Shown here one piece after another: positions 1-5,978 of a stretch of 42,299 bases of DNA; within the stretch, counting starts at the first letter, position 1; each line of letters starts with the position of its first letter. Source of the stretch: a virus. The notes beneath the pieces were generated by a model. It saw only the letters and a list, made by a program, of their open reading frames with translations. It did not search any database and was not told the DNA's origin. The stretch covers positions 1 through 42,299 of IMG/VR virus record IMGVR_UViG_3300031952_000041. One strand, written 5' to 3'. Position numbers and translations under genes: made by a program.

Positions 1-269
1 TCATCAAGTTTAATAGCAAGTAAGCTACACAAATTAGATGAATAAATAATTATATCTCCAATAGCATCACTTATCATTTCTAGGTGATCTTCATTTTTCC
101 TTATTCCTTGCTCTTTCTTTAAAATTGAATGCGCCAACTCACCTATCTCTTCTATCATTCCTACAACTTGTTGATTGATAAGTTTTGGAATTGGAATATT
201 ATTATTATCTTTATCTTTTGTAAAGTTATTTATAAACCATTCAAAAAGTTCTCTTTGTAATTCATTCAT
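1..269 (-). CDS. MazG-like nucleotide pyrophosphohydrolase, 3' end outside window
   Basis: The first 89 codons of an all-alpha NTP pyrophosphohydrolase run off the left edge. The read includes MIEEIGELAHSI (about residues 38-49) and, about 20 residues later, SDAIGDIIIYSSNL. This is the EExGEL...DAIGD metal-binding pattern of MazG-type enzymes, which hydrolyse (d)NTPs to (d)NMPs and pyrophosphate. The start is the ATG at 267-269, preceded by AAAGGATT on the minus strand. It lies downstream of dCMP deaminase in the same leftward operon, which fits control of the dNTP pool or removal of non-canonical nucleotides. The ORF is intact as far as it is visible. Family is clear, substrate is unknown. 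Confidence 0.85.
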   Translation of the reverse strand, partial: MNELQRELFEWFINNFTKDKDNNNIPIPKLINQQVVGMIEEIGELAHSILKKEQGIRKNEDHLEMISDAIGDIIIYSSNLCSLLAIKLD

Positions 270-318
270 CTTTTTTTAATCCTTTCAATTAATCATTTTA
301 ATTTATTCAATTTATATT

Positions 319-789
319 TTAAAAATTTCTATAAAAAATAATATTATCCTTACAAATATATCCAGATTGATTAATTAACTCATTAACTAAATCATCATTA
401 TATGTTTCTAAAAATTTAATTGTTTTAATTCCAGTATTAACAATCATTTTAAAACAAATAGAACAAGGAGAACAAGAAACATACATTGTTGAATTATTAC
501 ATTCTACACCATATTTAGCACATTGAATAATAGCGTTCTGTTCGGCGTGAACACCTTTACATAATTCAGCATTTTTTCCTGATTCAATTTTTAATTCTTT
601 TCTTTTACATATATCAATGTCAATACAATGTTCAGAACCTATAACAGCACCATTATAACCAGTAGCAAGTATTCTTTTATCCTTAACAATAATAGCACCT
701 ACTTTGCGAGATAAACAAGTAGAACGTAAAGAAATATCTTTAACAATATTAAAAAAATAATTATCCCAATTAATTCTTTCATTTTTCAT
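319..789 (-). CDS. dCMP deaminase (ComEB-like, zinc-dependent)
   Basis: A 156-aa cytidine/deoxycytidylate deaminase-fold protein. The catalytic zinc motif HAE is at residues 81-83 and the second half, SPCSIC, at 107-112 (Cys109 and Cys112). Further cysteines between the N-terminal strand and HAE (55, 61, 77) resemble the extra zinc site of phage dCMP deaminases. The N-terminus (LSRKVGAIIVKDKRILATGYNG) matches the family core. The enzyme converts dCMP to dUMP and so feeds dTMP synthesis. Its start overlaps the end of the upstream ORF by 11 bp, indicating co-translation, and a MazG-like gene follows. No thymidylate synthase is visible in the window. Length is normal for the family. Confidence 0.93.
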   Translation of the reverse strand: MKNERINWDNYFFNIVKDISLRSTCLSRKVGAIIVKDKRILATGYNGAVIGSEHCIDIDICKRKELKIESGKNAELCKGVHAEQNAIIQCAKYGVECNNSTMYVSCSPCSICFKMIVNTGIKTIKFLETYNDDLVNELINQSGYICKDNIIFYRNF

Positions 790-1117
790 TTAAATCATCC
801 TCATTTATAATTCCTTTTTCAATTAATATTGTTAAAAGTATAAGAGGATAGTTTACTAAATCAACTATAGTTTCAATGATTGATTCTTTTAATTTAATTC
901 TTTTTGAAACAAAATTTTTCATTCTATTATAATGTTTACTATAAAATATAAACCAAACATCAACATCATCAACTTTATCATTAATAATAGCTTCTTTAAA
1001 ATTTTTATTAGCATCATTACTACCACCACTAGAATCTTCACCCTTACCTTTCAATACATCAAGGCAATAAGTTTGAAAAAATTTACAAATAATCTCGTTC
1101 CTTTTTTGTAATTCCAT
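779..1117 (-). CDS. putative all-alpha NTP-PPase-like protein (Nmad1/DUF1599-like)
   Basis: A 112-aa protein with a strong ribosome site (AAGGAGA) before the ATG at 1115-1117. The pattern is a short KGKGEDSS stretch, an aromatic helix with FIFYSKHYNRMKN, then ESIIETIVDLVNYPLILL near the C-terminus. The same order (K...DS, RxxDK.NR, ES.EDT..D.ANY.IL) is typical of small all-alpha phage nucleotide pyrophosphohydrolases. The gene at 31763-32179 in this window shows that pattern more clearly. It sits directly upstream of dCMP deaminase and overlaps it by 11 bp. The family call rests on pattern reading only; the aspartate and arginine positions are less canonical here, so an unrelated helical protein is possible. 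Confidence 0.5.
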   Translation of the reverse strand: MELQKRNEIICKFFQTYCLDVLKGKGEDSSGGSNDANKNFKEAIINDKVDDVDVWFIFYSKHYNRMKNFVSKRIKLKESIIETIVDLVNYPLILLTILIEKGIINEDDLNEK

Positions 1118-1445
1118 TTCTAAAATCTCCTTTTTGTTTATTTATCAACTCTTCAATATCTTTAAAGAAATTTTCTCCAACCTTCTTTAAATTTTGAAAT
1201 CCAATTAATAATTTAAAATGATGAAAGAATATTTCATAACCATTACAATACATTGAATTATATCTTTTATATGATAAAAGGTATGCGCTTGATTTAAATT
1301 CTGTTTCAATTAATTGAAAAATATATATTATATCATGATTTTTTAAACTAATAGAAAAATCAATAAAAATCAATTTCTTTTTACAATTATAGCAAGATTT
1401 ATTCCTTACTATCTCTATAAATATATATTCATTTTGATATTTCAT
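1083..1445 (-). CDS. hypothetical protein, 120 aa
   Basis: Not recognised. Lys/Ile/Phe-rich 120-aa protein with one CxxC pair near the N-terminus (CYNCKKK) and a further isolated Cys, so it could bind a metal. It ends 35 bp inside the next gene of the leftward operon, and that gene's ribosome site lies within its final codons, which suggests translational coupling. No membrane segment or enzyme motif is visible. It lies between a short Cys-containing ORF and the putative NTP-PPase in an early operon. Confidence 0.6.
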   Translation of the reverse strand: MKYQNEYIFIEIVRNKSCYNCKKKLIFIDFSISLKNHDIIYIFQLIETEFKSSAYLLSYKRYNSMYCNGYEIFFHHFKLLIGFQNLKKVGENFFKDIEELINKQKGDFRNGITKKERDYL

Positions 1446-1459
1446 TTAATTTTTATCCA

Positions 1460-1648
1460 TTATTTTAACAATTCAAACTTGTCTAATAATTTATTATAAA
1501 ATATATGTTTATAACAAGTTGTTGAAAATTCACATTTTTTACAAGTATTAACTAACCCAATTTCATTTAACCAAGCTAATCCGCATTCTGTATGTAAAAA
1601 TATAAGAATTTCATTAAATATTTCATTTTGTTGTTTTAATTCATTCAT
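1460..1648 (-). CDS. small Cys-rich hypothetical protein, 62 aa
   Basis: Not recognised. A 62-aa ORF with AAAGGAT before the ATG and a compact cysteine cluster, CKKCEFSTTCYKH, near its middle. That cluster could bind zinc or an Fe-S group; a further Cys lies about 14 residues upstream. It sits immediately downstream of the tRNA-Leu gene in the leftward operon. The ribosome site and position between real genes support it as coding. The function is unknown. Confidence 0.6.
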   Translation of the reverse strand: MNELKQQNEIFNEILIFLHTECGLAWLNEIGLVNTCKKCEFSTTCYKHIFYNKLLDKFELLK

Positions 1649-1677
1649 TTTGTAATCCTTTTAATAAAAAAATATTA

Positions 1678-1762
1678 TGGGGAATATCGGACTTGAACCG
1701 ATACGCGCAAAAAGCGCAACAGATTTTAAGTCTGCTATGTCTACCTATTCCATCAATTCCCC
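1678..1762 (-). tRNA. tRNA-Leu (UAA anticodon)
   Basis: Read on the minus strand, it starts GGGGAAT at 1762. It shows a D-arm with GGTAGAC, an anticodon loop CTTAAAA giving anticodon TAA, and a long class II variable arm with stem TGCGC/GCGC. The T-arm is CGG-TTCAAGT-CCG and the acceptor 3' strand is ATTCCCC plus discriminator A at 1678. CCA is not encoded. It decodes UUA, evidently the dominant Leu codon in this A+T-rich genome. Its first 10 bases also encode the last codons (Met-Gly-Asn-stop) of the upstream spoVG-like gene, so the tRNA must be cut out of the operon mRNA. Confidence 0.93.
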
Positions 1763-2073
1763 ATGTTTTTATTTTGAATTAAATCATTATCATTTAATAA
1801 ACTGTTATATTCAATAATTATTTGTTTCTTCATTTCTAATCTAAATTTAGAATTAACACAATGGAAAATATCTTTATAAGAACCATCTTTGACGCGGTGT
1901 TTTGGCATTTCAATATAAATAATTCCGTTTTCATCTTCTAATAATCTTATTCCGTGAACCATGAATAGGTTGTCAAAACAAATAGAAACAAATCCAAGAA
2001 TGAAATCATCTGGTTTTCTATATGCTTTTAGTTTTACTTTTAATTTTGTTATTTTAATATCTGTAATTTGCAT
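1753..2073 (-). CDS. spoVG: SpoVG family RNA/DNA-binding regulator
   Basis: A 106-aa SpoVG homologue. It begins MQITDIKITKLKVK, has the conserved strand VSICFDNLFMVHGIRLLE, then IYIEMPKHRVKDGSYKDIFH and NSKFR, in SpoVG order. Host SpoVG proteins are about 85-100 aa site-specific nucleic-acid-binding regulators of division, virulence and sporulation genes in Bacillota. The TGA stop lies inside the first bases of the tRNA-Leu gene, so the C-terminal NMGN is encoded by tRNA sequence. The copy lies in an early operon and may redirect host or phage gene expression; that role is inference. The family call is strong. Confidence 0.88.
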   Translation of the reverse strand: MQITDIKITKLKVKLKAYRKPDDFILGFVSICFDNLFMVHGIRLLEDENGIIYIEMPKHRVKDGSYKDIFHCVNSKFRLEMKKQIIIEYNSLLNDNDLIQNKNMGN

Positions 2074-2079
2074 TTTGTT

Positions 2080-2271
2080 TTAATCTCTAGTTTTTTCAAA
2101 TTCTTTAATCATATTATCTAACATTTGTCTTTCATGTGTAATTTTTTCTGTTTGAATTTGATTGTATTGATTGTCAGCTATCATATATCTTAATGATTTT
2201 AAGAGTAAATTAATTTCTGTTTCATTACAAGTTAATTTATAATATATTTTGGTATCAATTGTTAATTCCAT
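2080..2271 (-). CDS. hypothetical protein, 63 aa
   Basis: Not recognised. A 63-aa, mostly helical protein with a middle region like LLLKSLRYMI and a charged C-terminus. I choose the ATG at 2269-2271 because AAGGAG lies a normal distance upstream; a longer reading from a TTG at 2286 would consume that ribosome site. Its 5' end overlaps the 3' end of the zinc-ribbon gene by 17 bp, and spoVG follows after 6 bp. No motif gives a function. Confidence 0.6.
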   Translation of the reverse strand: MELTIDTKIYYKLTCNETEINLLLKSLRYMIADNQYNQIQTEKITHERQMLDNMIKEFEKTRD

Positions 2272-2491
2272 TTTTTTCTCCTTCAAATCTAATATTATTT
2301 ATGACATCTTCAAATTTCTTAATATCATCAACAATATTAAAGAATGATCTTTTACCTCTTTTTCCACAATCATTGCATTTAATATCTTCTTTTGAATAAT
2401 ATTCAAAAAAAAATTCTTTATCCTTTTTAGTTACTGTAAACCTTTTTTTACATTTATTACATTTAACAATTGATTTAATTAGTTTAATCAT
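2255..2491 (-). CDS. small zinc-ribbon protein, 78 aa
   Basis: The N-terminal half has two CxxC knuckles, CNKCKKRF (about residues 11-18) and CNDCGKRG (about 39-46), spaced as in small zinc ribbons. A charged helical C-terminus follows. Such phage proteins usually bind nucleic acid or act as adaptors, but no specific partner can be named. It is the next gene after a 110-aa unknown in the leftward operon and overlaps the following ORF by 17 bp. Confidence 0.65.
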   Translation of the reverse strand: MIKLIKSIVKCNKCKKRFTVTKKDKEFFFEYYSKEDIKCNDCGKRGKRSFFNIVDDIKKFEDVINNIRFEGEKNGINN

Positions 2492-2514
2492 ATATTATTC
2501 CTAATTTCATTTTT

Positions 2515-2847
2515 TTATTCCCAATAAAAATTTAACGTATCACTACGATACATTAAATTACACCTAAAAAGATATCTCTTTGTGTTTCTATCATAAAGAG
2601 AAAAGCAAACCAATGAGAAATTATTTTTAATTATTATTTCAGCAACCAAAAATTTATTTTGCATATTTGCTTGTATAATACAATCAATTTCTTCACTTTC
2701 TTTGTGTGAAACAGCGTAACAAGATATATTTTCATTTGGTTTGAATTTATCAAAAGTTAAAATTATATCACCAGAATCAGTTATAATTCCTTTTTGTCTT
2801 TTCCCATAATTACCTATTAGAACACCGAAAATTTTTAATTCTTCCAT
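2515..2847 (-). CDS. hypothetical protein, 110 aa
   Basis: Not recognised. Predicted mostly beta, with alternating hydrophobic strands (IFGVLIGNYGK, DIILTFDKF, FLVAEIIIKNNFSLVCFSLYD). The ATG at 2845-2847 is preferred because the purine-rich GGGTGGGGG lies about 7-15 bases upstream. The upstream in-frame ATG (2865) overlaps that run and has no ribosome site of its own. It follows a two-helix membrane protein in the leftward operon. Function unknown. Confidence 0.6.
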   Translation of the reverse strand: MEELKIFGVLIGNYGKRQKGIITDSGDIILTFDKFKPNENISCYAVSHKESEEIDCIIQANMQNKFLVAEIIIKNNFSLVCFSLYDRNTKRYLFRCNLMYRSDTLNFYWE

Positions 2848-2865
2848 AAAAAAGCCCCCACCCAT

Positions 2866-3147
2866 TTATTTATTCAATATATTATATATTAACTGTTGTT
2901 TCTTTGCGTCTATTAGAATATTATCATAATTTAAAACAACACAAAAAATGGAAAACAATAAGCACATTGTTGTTATTATTACTATATCATATCTTTTTAG
3001 TTTTCCAAAAAAAATTAAATAGTATTCATTTATTTCTCTTCCGTTTAGATAAATGAAAAAGGAAATGGAAAGGAAAAACAAGAGGAATCCAATGGCAATT
3101 CCAATTAAAATATATTTCAATGCTTGACTTATTATAAATATGTCCAT
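2866..3147 (-). CDS. small membrane protein with two TM segments, 93 aa
   Basis: The protein has two hydrophobic stretches long enough to span a membrane, about residues 12-34 (ILIGIAIGFLLFFLSISFF) and 55-73 (IVIITTMCLLFSIFCVVL). A polar, Lys-containing loop separates them. AAAGGT precedes the start. There is no lysis module nearby, so a holin is unlikely. Membrane proteins in early phage operons often interfere with superinfection or host membrane functions, but nothing here shows that. Confidence 0.6.
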   Translation of the reverse strand: MDIFIISQALKYILIGIAIGFLLFFLSISFFIYLNGREINEYYLIFFGKLKRYDIVIITTMCLLFSIFCVVLNYDNILIDAKKQQLIYNILNK

Positions 3148-3179
3148 ATTTATATAACCTTTTTTGTTTTTATTTTTAT

Positions 3180-3284
3180 TTAATGTTTAATTTTGCATTT
3201 AATATTATTATTTTGTTTAAGATATTCAATATGTTTCATTTGTTCTTCAGTGGTATCTTTTAATTCTTTTACAATCTCTTCTAA
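3180..3284 (-). pseudogene. coding-like remnant without a start codon
   Basis: After the stop of the 3290-3838 gene, one minus-strand frame stays open for about 34 codons. It reads like a short amphipathic helix (LEEIVKELKDTTEEQMKHI) and ends at TAA 3180-3182. The frame opens right after a TGA and offers only ATA or ATT as initiators, with no ribosome site. It could be the tail of a broken gene, a rare non-AUG gene, or chance. Low confidence. Confidence 0.25.
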
Positions 3285-3289
3285 TTGGT

Positions 3290-3838
3290 TTATATTTCAT
3301 TAATTTCAAGTGATGAATTGAAGCAATAAAATAAGTCATTATGAATACCATGATTTTGTTTGTTTTGAAAATCAATATTAGCAATAAACATAATTAGACC
3401 TTCTATGATGTTATAATTTATAATATCTTTTGTTAATCTAATTATAATAATCCAATCAAAAAGCATATCTTCTTTATTTTCATTTTCACTTTCACCATCA
3501 ACATCAACATTAATAGGTATAGATTTACTTATACCTTGTTTAATATTATCAATAACATTTTGTGGGAGATGTTTTAGTGAATCACATTTTGTGTTTATGT
3601 TTAATTGTTTGTGTGTGTTTAATCGTTTCTTTTTTAATCTTAAATTGAATAGTTCTTTAAAACTTTCTTCCTTACTTTGTGATTTAATATCAACAGCAAA
3701 ATTAAAATTAGTAAATCCTTTTTGTTTAAGTAACAGCAAGAGATTGGGATTATCAAATCCAATAAATTGTAAAACAAGTTGTGTTGGCATATATTCTTGC
3801 ATATCACTTGATATACTTAATGCAATCATGATTTTCAT
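3290..3838 (-). CDS. hypothetical protein, 182 aa
   Basis: Not recognised. A 182-aa protein with an alternating hydrophobic N-terminal half (TQLVLQFIGFDNPNLLLLL), a basic Lys/Arg patch around residues 65-80 (LRLKKKRLNTHKQ) and a mixed C-terminus (DWIIIIRLTKDIINYNIIEG). No catalytic motif or membrane signature is clear. It sits in the leftward early operon after the 73-aa ORF. Confidence 0.6.
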   Translation of the reverse strand: MKIMIALSISSDMQEYMPTQLVLQFIGFDNPNLLLLLKQKGFTNFNFAVDIKSQSKEESFKELFNLRLKKKRLNTHKQLNINTKCDSLKHLPQNVIDNIKQGISKSIPINVDVDGESENENKEDMLFDWIIIIRLTKDIINYNIIEGLIMFIANIDFQNKQNHGIHNDLFYCFNSSLEINEI

Positions 3839-3857
3839 AATAACTTATCCTTTAGTT

Positions 3858-4079
3858 TTATTCAATTTTGGGTAGAATAATAGGGCAGTAAAAAGAAATA
3901 AATTCAAATGGAAGGATTGTAAACCTAAGAAATTTTCCATTTTCGTCTAGTTCTAAATCAATTGTAATATTGTCCTTGTCATAGATTCTTTCAATACTTG
4001 TAGCTTCTTTGTATAAATTGAGAGAATCATCAACCACAACAACAGATTCATTTGATAACCTAAAATATGGATCAAACAT
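3858..4079 (-). CDS. hypothetical protein, 73 aa
   Basis: Not recognised with certainty. The segment ITIDLELDENGKFLRFTIL recalls DUF2283-type small beta proteins, in which an acidic DEDG turn precedes a closing strand, but the rest does not help. AAAGGAGA precedes the start. It lies between the acidic 105-aa protein and the 182-aa unknown in the leftward operon. Confidence 0.55.
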   Translation of the reverse strand: MFDPYFRLSNESVVVVDDSLNLYKEATSIERIYDKDNITIDLELDENGKFLRFTILPFEFISFYCPIILPKIE

Positions 4080-4098
4080 TTTCTTTAATCTCCTTTTT

Positions 4099-4416
4099 TT
4101 AAATTTCTTCTTTTTCTATATTGTTATTATCATCTTCGCAATCATCATCTTCTGTAATGTTATCATCTTCATCAAGCAATGCTTCCTCATCATCTTTATT
4201 AAGTAATTCCTCTTCGTTAATTTCAATATCTCCTTTTTCATTATAAAAAATATGTTCTTTTAATTCATCTGAAGATGAAATACTAAAAATTGAATCCGAT
4301 GAAATAGTAACAACAGTTAAAACCCCGTCTTCGATTAATCTATTATCACAATCATTTGGTGATCGTCTTGAAAATGTTATATCATTATTTTCGTCTATAA
4401 ATAGATATCTTTTCAT
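4099..4416 (-). CDS. hypothetical protein with a long acidic C-terminal tail, 105 aa
   Basis: Not recognised. The first half is ordinary (MKRYLFIDENNDITFSRRSP, then a Ser/Ile stretch). From about residue 65 to the end almost every residue is Asp, Glu or Asn, with runs such as EEALLDEDDNITEDDDCEDD. A perfect GGAGG lies just upstream of the ATG. Highly acidic early phage proteins sometimes mimic DNA to block restriction or nucleases; here that is only a possibility. Its start overlaps the end of the previous gene by 32 bp. Confidence 0.6.
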   Translation of the reverse strand: MKRYLFIDENNDITFSRRSPNDCDNRLIEDGVLTVVTISSDSIFSISSSDELKEHIFYNEKGDIEINEEELLNKDDEEALLDEDDNITEDDDCEDDNNNIEKEEI

Positions 4417-4657
4417 TTTCCTTGAACCTCCGTTTGGTTAGTTTGTTTACTGAAACAAATACTTTTTGAATCATATTATAATGATTGTGTAAAAGATATA
4501 TCAACTTAAATTTTAAAAGAAAATTATTACCGAAATTATTTTTTATAATTTGTTTTTCACTCTCACTTAAATCATTTGGATTTAATCCATTCAAAAGGTT
4601 AATCAAAAGTATAGTTGCTTTGTCTTGAAAATCAATATTATTATTGTTGTCATCCAT
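4385..4657 (-). CDS. hypothetical protein, 90 aa; first gene of the left operon
   Basis: Not recognised. The chosen ATG at 4655-4657 follows AAAGGATT. A longer ORF reading to 4717 lacks a ribosome site and would run through the leader hairpin. The protein has an Asn/Asp-rich start, a helical region (KATILLINLLNGLNPNDLSESE) and a basic C-terminus (KRRFKENEKISIYRRK). It is the first gene after the promoter at 4971-4999, with a leader of about 300 nt. Confidence 0.6.
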   Translation of the reverse strand: MDDNNNNIDFQDKATILLINLLNGLNPNDLSESEKQIIKNNFGNNFLLKFKLIYLLHNHYNMIQKVFVSVNKLTKRRFKENEKISIYRRK

Positions 4658-4694
4658 TTTATTTAAAATCCTTTTGTTTTCGTCTAGAAATAGA

Positions 4695-4728
4695 AATAGG
4701 GAAGGATAAAAAATCATCCCTCCCTATT
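4695..4728 (-). terminator. leader hairpin, possible attenuator
   Basis: AATAGGGA (4695-4702) pairs with TCCCTATT (4721-4728), and the inner GGAT (4704-4707) pairs with ATCC (4716-4719) across one mismatch. It lies in the 5' leader, about 40 nt before the first gene's start. The bases after it on the minus strand are T-rich but interrupted. Attenuation or translational control is possible. Confidence 0.35.
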
Positions 4729-4754
4729 CCATTTTGGAGAAAATAGAAAATGGC

Positions 4755-4783
4755 AAAAAGAAGAAAGCGGAAAACTTCTTTTT
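4755..4783 (-). terminator. A-stem-T hairpin in the left operon leader
   Basis: AAAAAGAAG (4755-4763) is complementary to CTTCTTTTT (4775-4783) with an 11-nt loop. Either strand would give a stem whose 3' arm is a T run, so it could act as a weak terminator in both directions. It lies downstream of the predicted transcription start, which would make it an attenuator for the left operon. No experimental-style certainty is possible. Confidence 0.35.
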
Positions 4784-4899
4784 ACATTAGCATTTGTTTT
4801 GTTTTTGTTTGAATACATCTTTTAAAAACCAGTCTATTTATTTTTTTTTGGTTTTACTGTTACTGTTATTTCTTTATTTTCTCTTTATTTTTTTCTGTT

Positions 4900-4964
4900 T
4901 AATGGGATAAATCCAATAACAAAAATCAACTTCATCACTTTTTTGTTGTTGTTCTATCCCATTA
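4900..4964 (-). other. 5'-terminal stem-loop of the left operon mRNA
   Basis: TAATGGGATA (4900-4909) is the exact complement of TATCCCATTA (4955-4964). The predicted start of transcription, seven bases past the -10 box, falls at about 4964, so the RNA would begin with one arm of this 10-bp stem. Inside, an ACAAAAA/TTTTTGT pairing can extend it. Such 5' hairpins stabilise mRNAs. The loop also contains a 16-codon ATG reading frame without a ribosome site. Confidence 0.5.
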
Positions 4965-4970
4965 GTTGGC

Positions 4971-4999
4971 ATTATACCACATGAATAGTCTTTTGTCAA
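4971..4999 (-). promoter_or_regulatory. sigma70/sigmaA-type promoter for the leftward left operon
   Basis: Minus strand: TTGACA (4999-4994), a 17-bp spacer ending in TGTGG, and TATAAT (4976-4971). Both boxes match consensus. It points at the early operon whose first gene starts at 4657. Two copies of an AACTTTAAAGTT palindrome lie directly upstream. Confidence 0.9.
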
Positions 5000-5014
5000 G
5001 TAAAAAATTCTGCT

Positions 5015-5078
5015 TTAACTTTAAAGTTAAATATATTTTTTTAATCATAAACTTTAAAGTTAAATATATTTTTTAATA
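5015..5078. promoter_or_regulatory. tandem palindromic operators upstream of the left promoter
   Basis: TTAACTTTAAAGTTAA is at 5015-5030 and AACTTTAAAGTT at 5050-5061. Each is followed by AAATATATTTTTT, giving a direct repeat with a 33-bp period (about three helical turns). Their centres are near -58 and -91 relative to the predicted start at 4964, typical of activator or UP-type positions. The same palindrome recurs upstream of the 40989-41017 promoter. Confidence 0.65.
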
Positions 5079-5284
5079 AAAGAAATCAACTATAATTAAA
5101 ATGATTGTTTTAAAAAAATTTTATAAAAAGACAATCAATAATTGTTGTTATGGTTCATTTAATACAAAATATCAGTACAAATTAGCAAAAACAATAAATT
5201 TAAAAGTTGCAAAAAGTACCCTATTCGGACTTAGTATATGTTACTTTACACCCATAAATTTAGGGAAGGATATTTTTAAAATAG

Positions 5285-5299
5285 GATAACGTCGTTATC
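5285..5299. promoter_or_regulatory. odd palindrome GATAACG-T-CGTTATC
   Basis: Perfect 7-bp arms around one central T, in the intergenic region between the divergent promoters. Size and symmetry fit a dimeric repressor site, but it is a single copy and not adjacent to a recognised promoter. Confidence 0.35.
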
Positions 5300-5325
5300 A
5301 AAAAAAGCTAATAAAATCAATGGTC

Positions 5326-5504
5326 AAAAAAAAAAAAAAAAACGGCAGGAATGCTGGCTCTGTGAGATATTGGTGTTTCGCCTTTGTTAAACTTGTTTTT
5401 GCTCGCAAGTGTCAGTTAGTGACAATAATTGTCTTGCGTCTATTACAATTGATCGAACCTTAAAAATCAGCAAGCGTAAAAAACTGTTGTTTTTTTTTTT
5501 TTTT
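5326..5504. other. G+C-richer island between poly-A and poly-T tracts; candidate ncRNA or origin element
   Basis: An A17 run (5326-5342) and a T15 run (5490-5504) bracket about 147 bp that is clearly richer in G+C than its surroundings (by eye about 40% versus about 20%). Inside are nested inverted repeats: CGCAAG (5394-5399) with CTTGCG, enclosing TGTCA-GTTAG-TGACA and GACAAT-A-ATTGTC. Composition contrast and structure suggest an RNA gene on either strand or a replication or recognition element. No known RNA family is recognised. Confidence 0.4.
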
Positions 5505-5685
5505 AGGGTGTTTCTATTGTTTGTTTAATTTTTATTTATAAGTGATTGATATTGTTTGTTTTTCTAATTCTAGTTGATATTAGGTTTTAAGTCTGATTAT
5601 ATATATTAATTTGTATTACTAACAATAATCGGTAGTTGGCATATTGGCAAAAAAAAAACACCATTTTTTTTTATTTTTTTTTTCC

Positions 5686-5745
5686 TATACCATCCAGGCG
5701 ATCCCCTTATATTTTTTTTTATATACCATCTGGGCAATCCCCCTT
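5686..5745. repeat. two imperfect direct repeats of about 23 bp
   Basis: TATACCATCcaGGCgATCCCCtt at 5686-5708 recurs with three changes at 5722-5745 (TATACCATCtgGGCaATCCCCCtt), each followed by a T-rich run. The 36-bp spacing is a fixed distance. They lie about 200 bp upstream of the late promoter. Purpose unknown; possibly protein-binding sites. Confidence 0.5.
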
Positions 5746-5949
5746 GTTGTTTTTTTTAAGTTTAAAAAAAATACTGATTAGAATAATGGGTATACCAAAT
5801 TACCAATCTGTTATTTGATATATCACATATTTTTATTTTGTTTTATAACAAATTAATTATTTAGTAATTACAATAAAAATTTCCAATTAACTACAAGTTT
5901 AAACAGATATACTACATTATAAAAATCTAAATCTTTTTTATTTTTTTAG

Positions 5950-5978
5950 TTGACAAATGGGTTGTCTTGTGTTATAAT
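5950..5978 (+). promoter_or_regulatory. rightward promoter for the late/structural operon
   Basis: TTGACA at 5950-5955, a 17-bp spacer, and TATAAT at 5973-5978: a perfect consensus promoter. Transcription would start near 5985 and reach the TTG start of the putative small terminase at 6096 after a leader of about 110 nt. Unlike the two leftward promoters, it has no AACTTTAAAGTT palindromes upstream. Confidence 0.9.

Noticed and set aside
2272-2286. Upstream TTG start for the 63-aa gene
   Set aside because: It would place AAGGAG inside the coding region; the ATG at 2271 is correctly spaced from that site.
5101-5289. 62-codon plus-strand ORF in the control region
   Set aside because: It has no ribosome site and reads like translated A/T-rich noncoding DNA. 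It starts between the operators and the G+C island.
5636-5818. 60-codon plus-strand ORF rich in Phe/Pro/Ser
   Set aside because: It is a translation of T runs and the direct repeats, and has no ribosome site.
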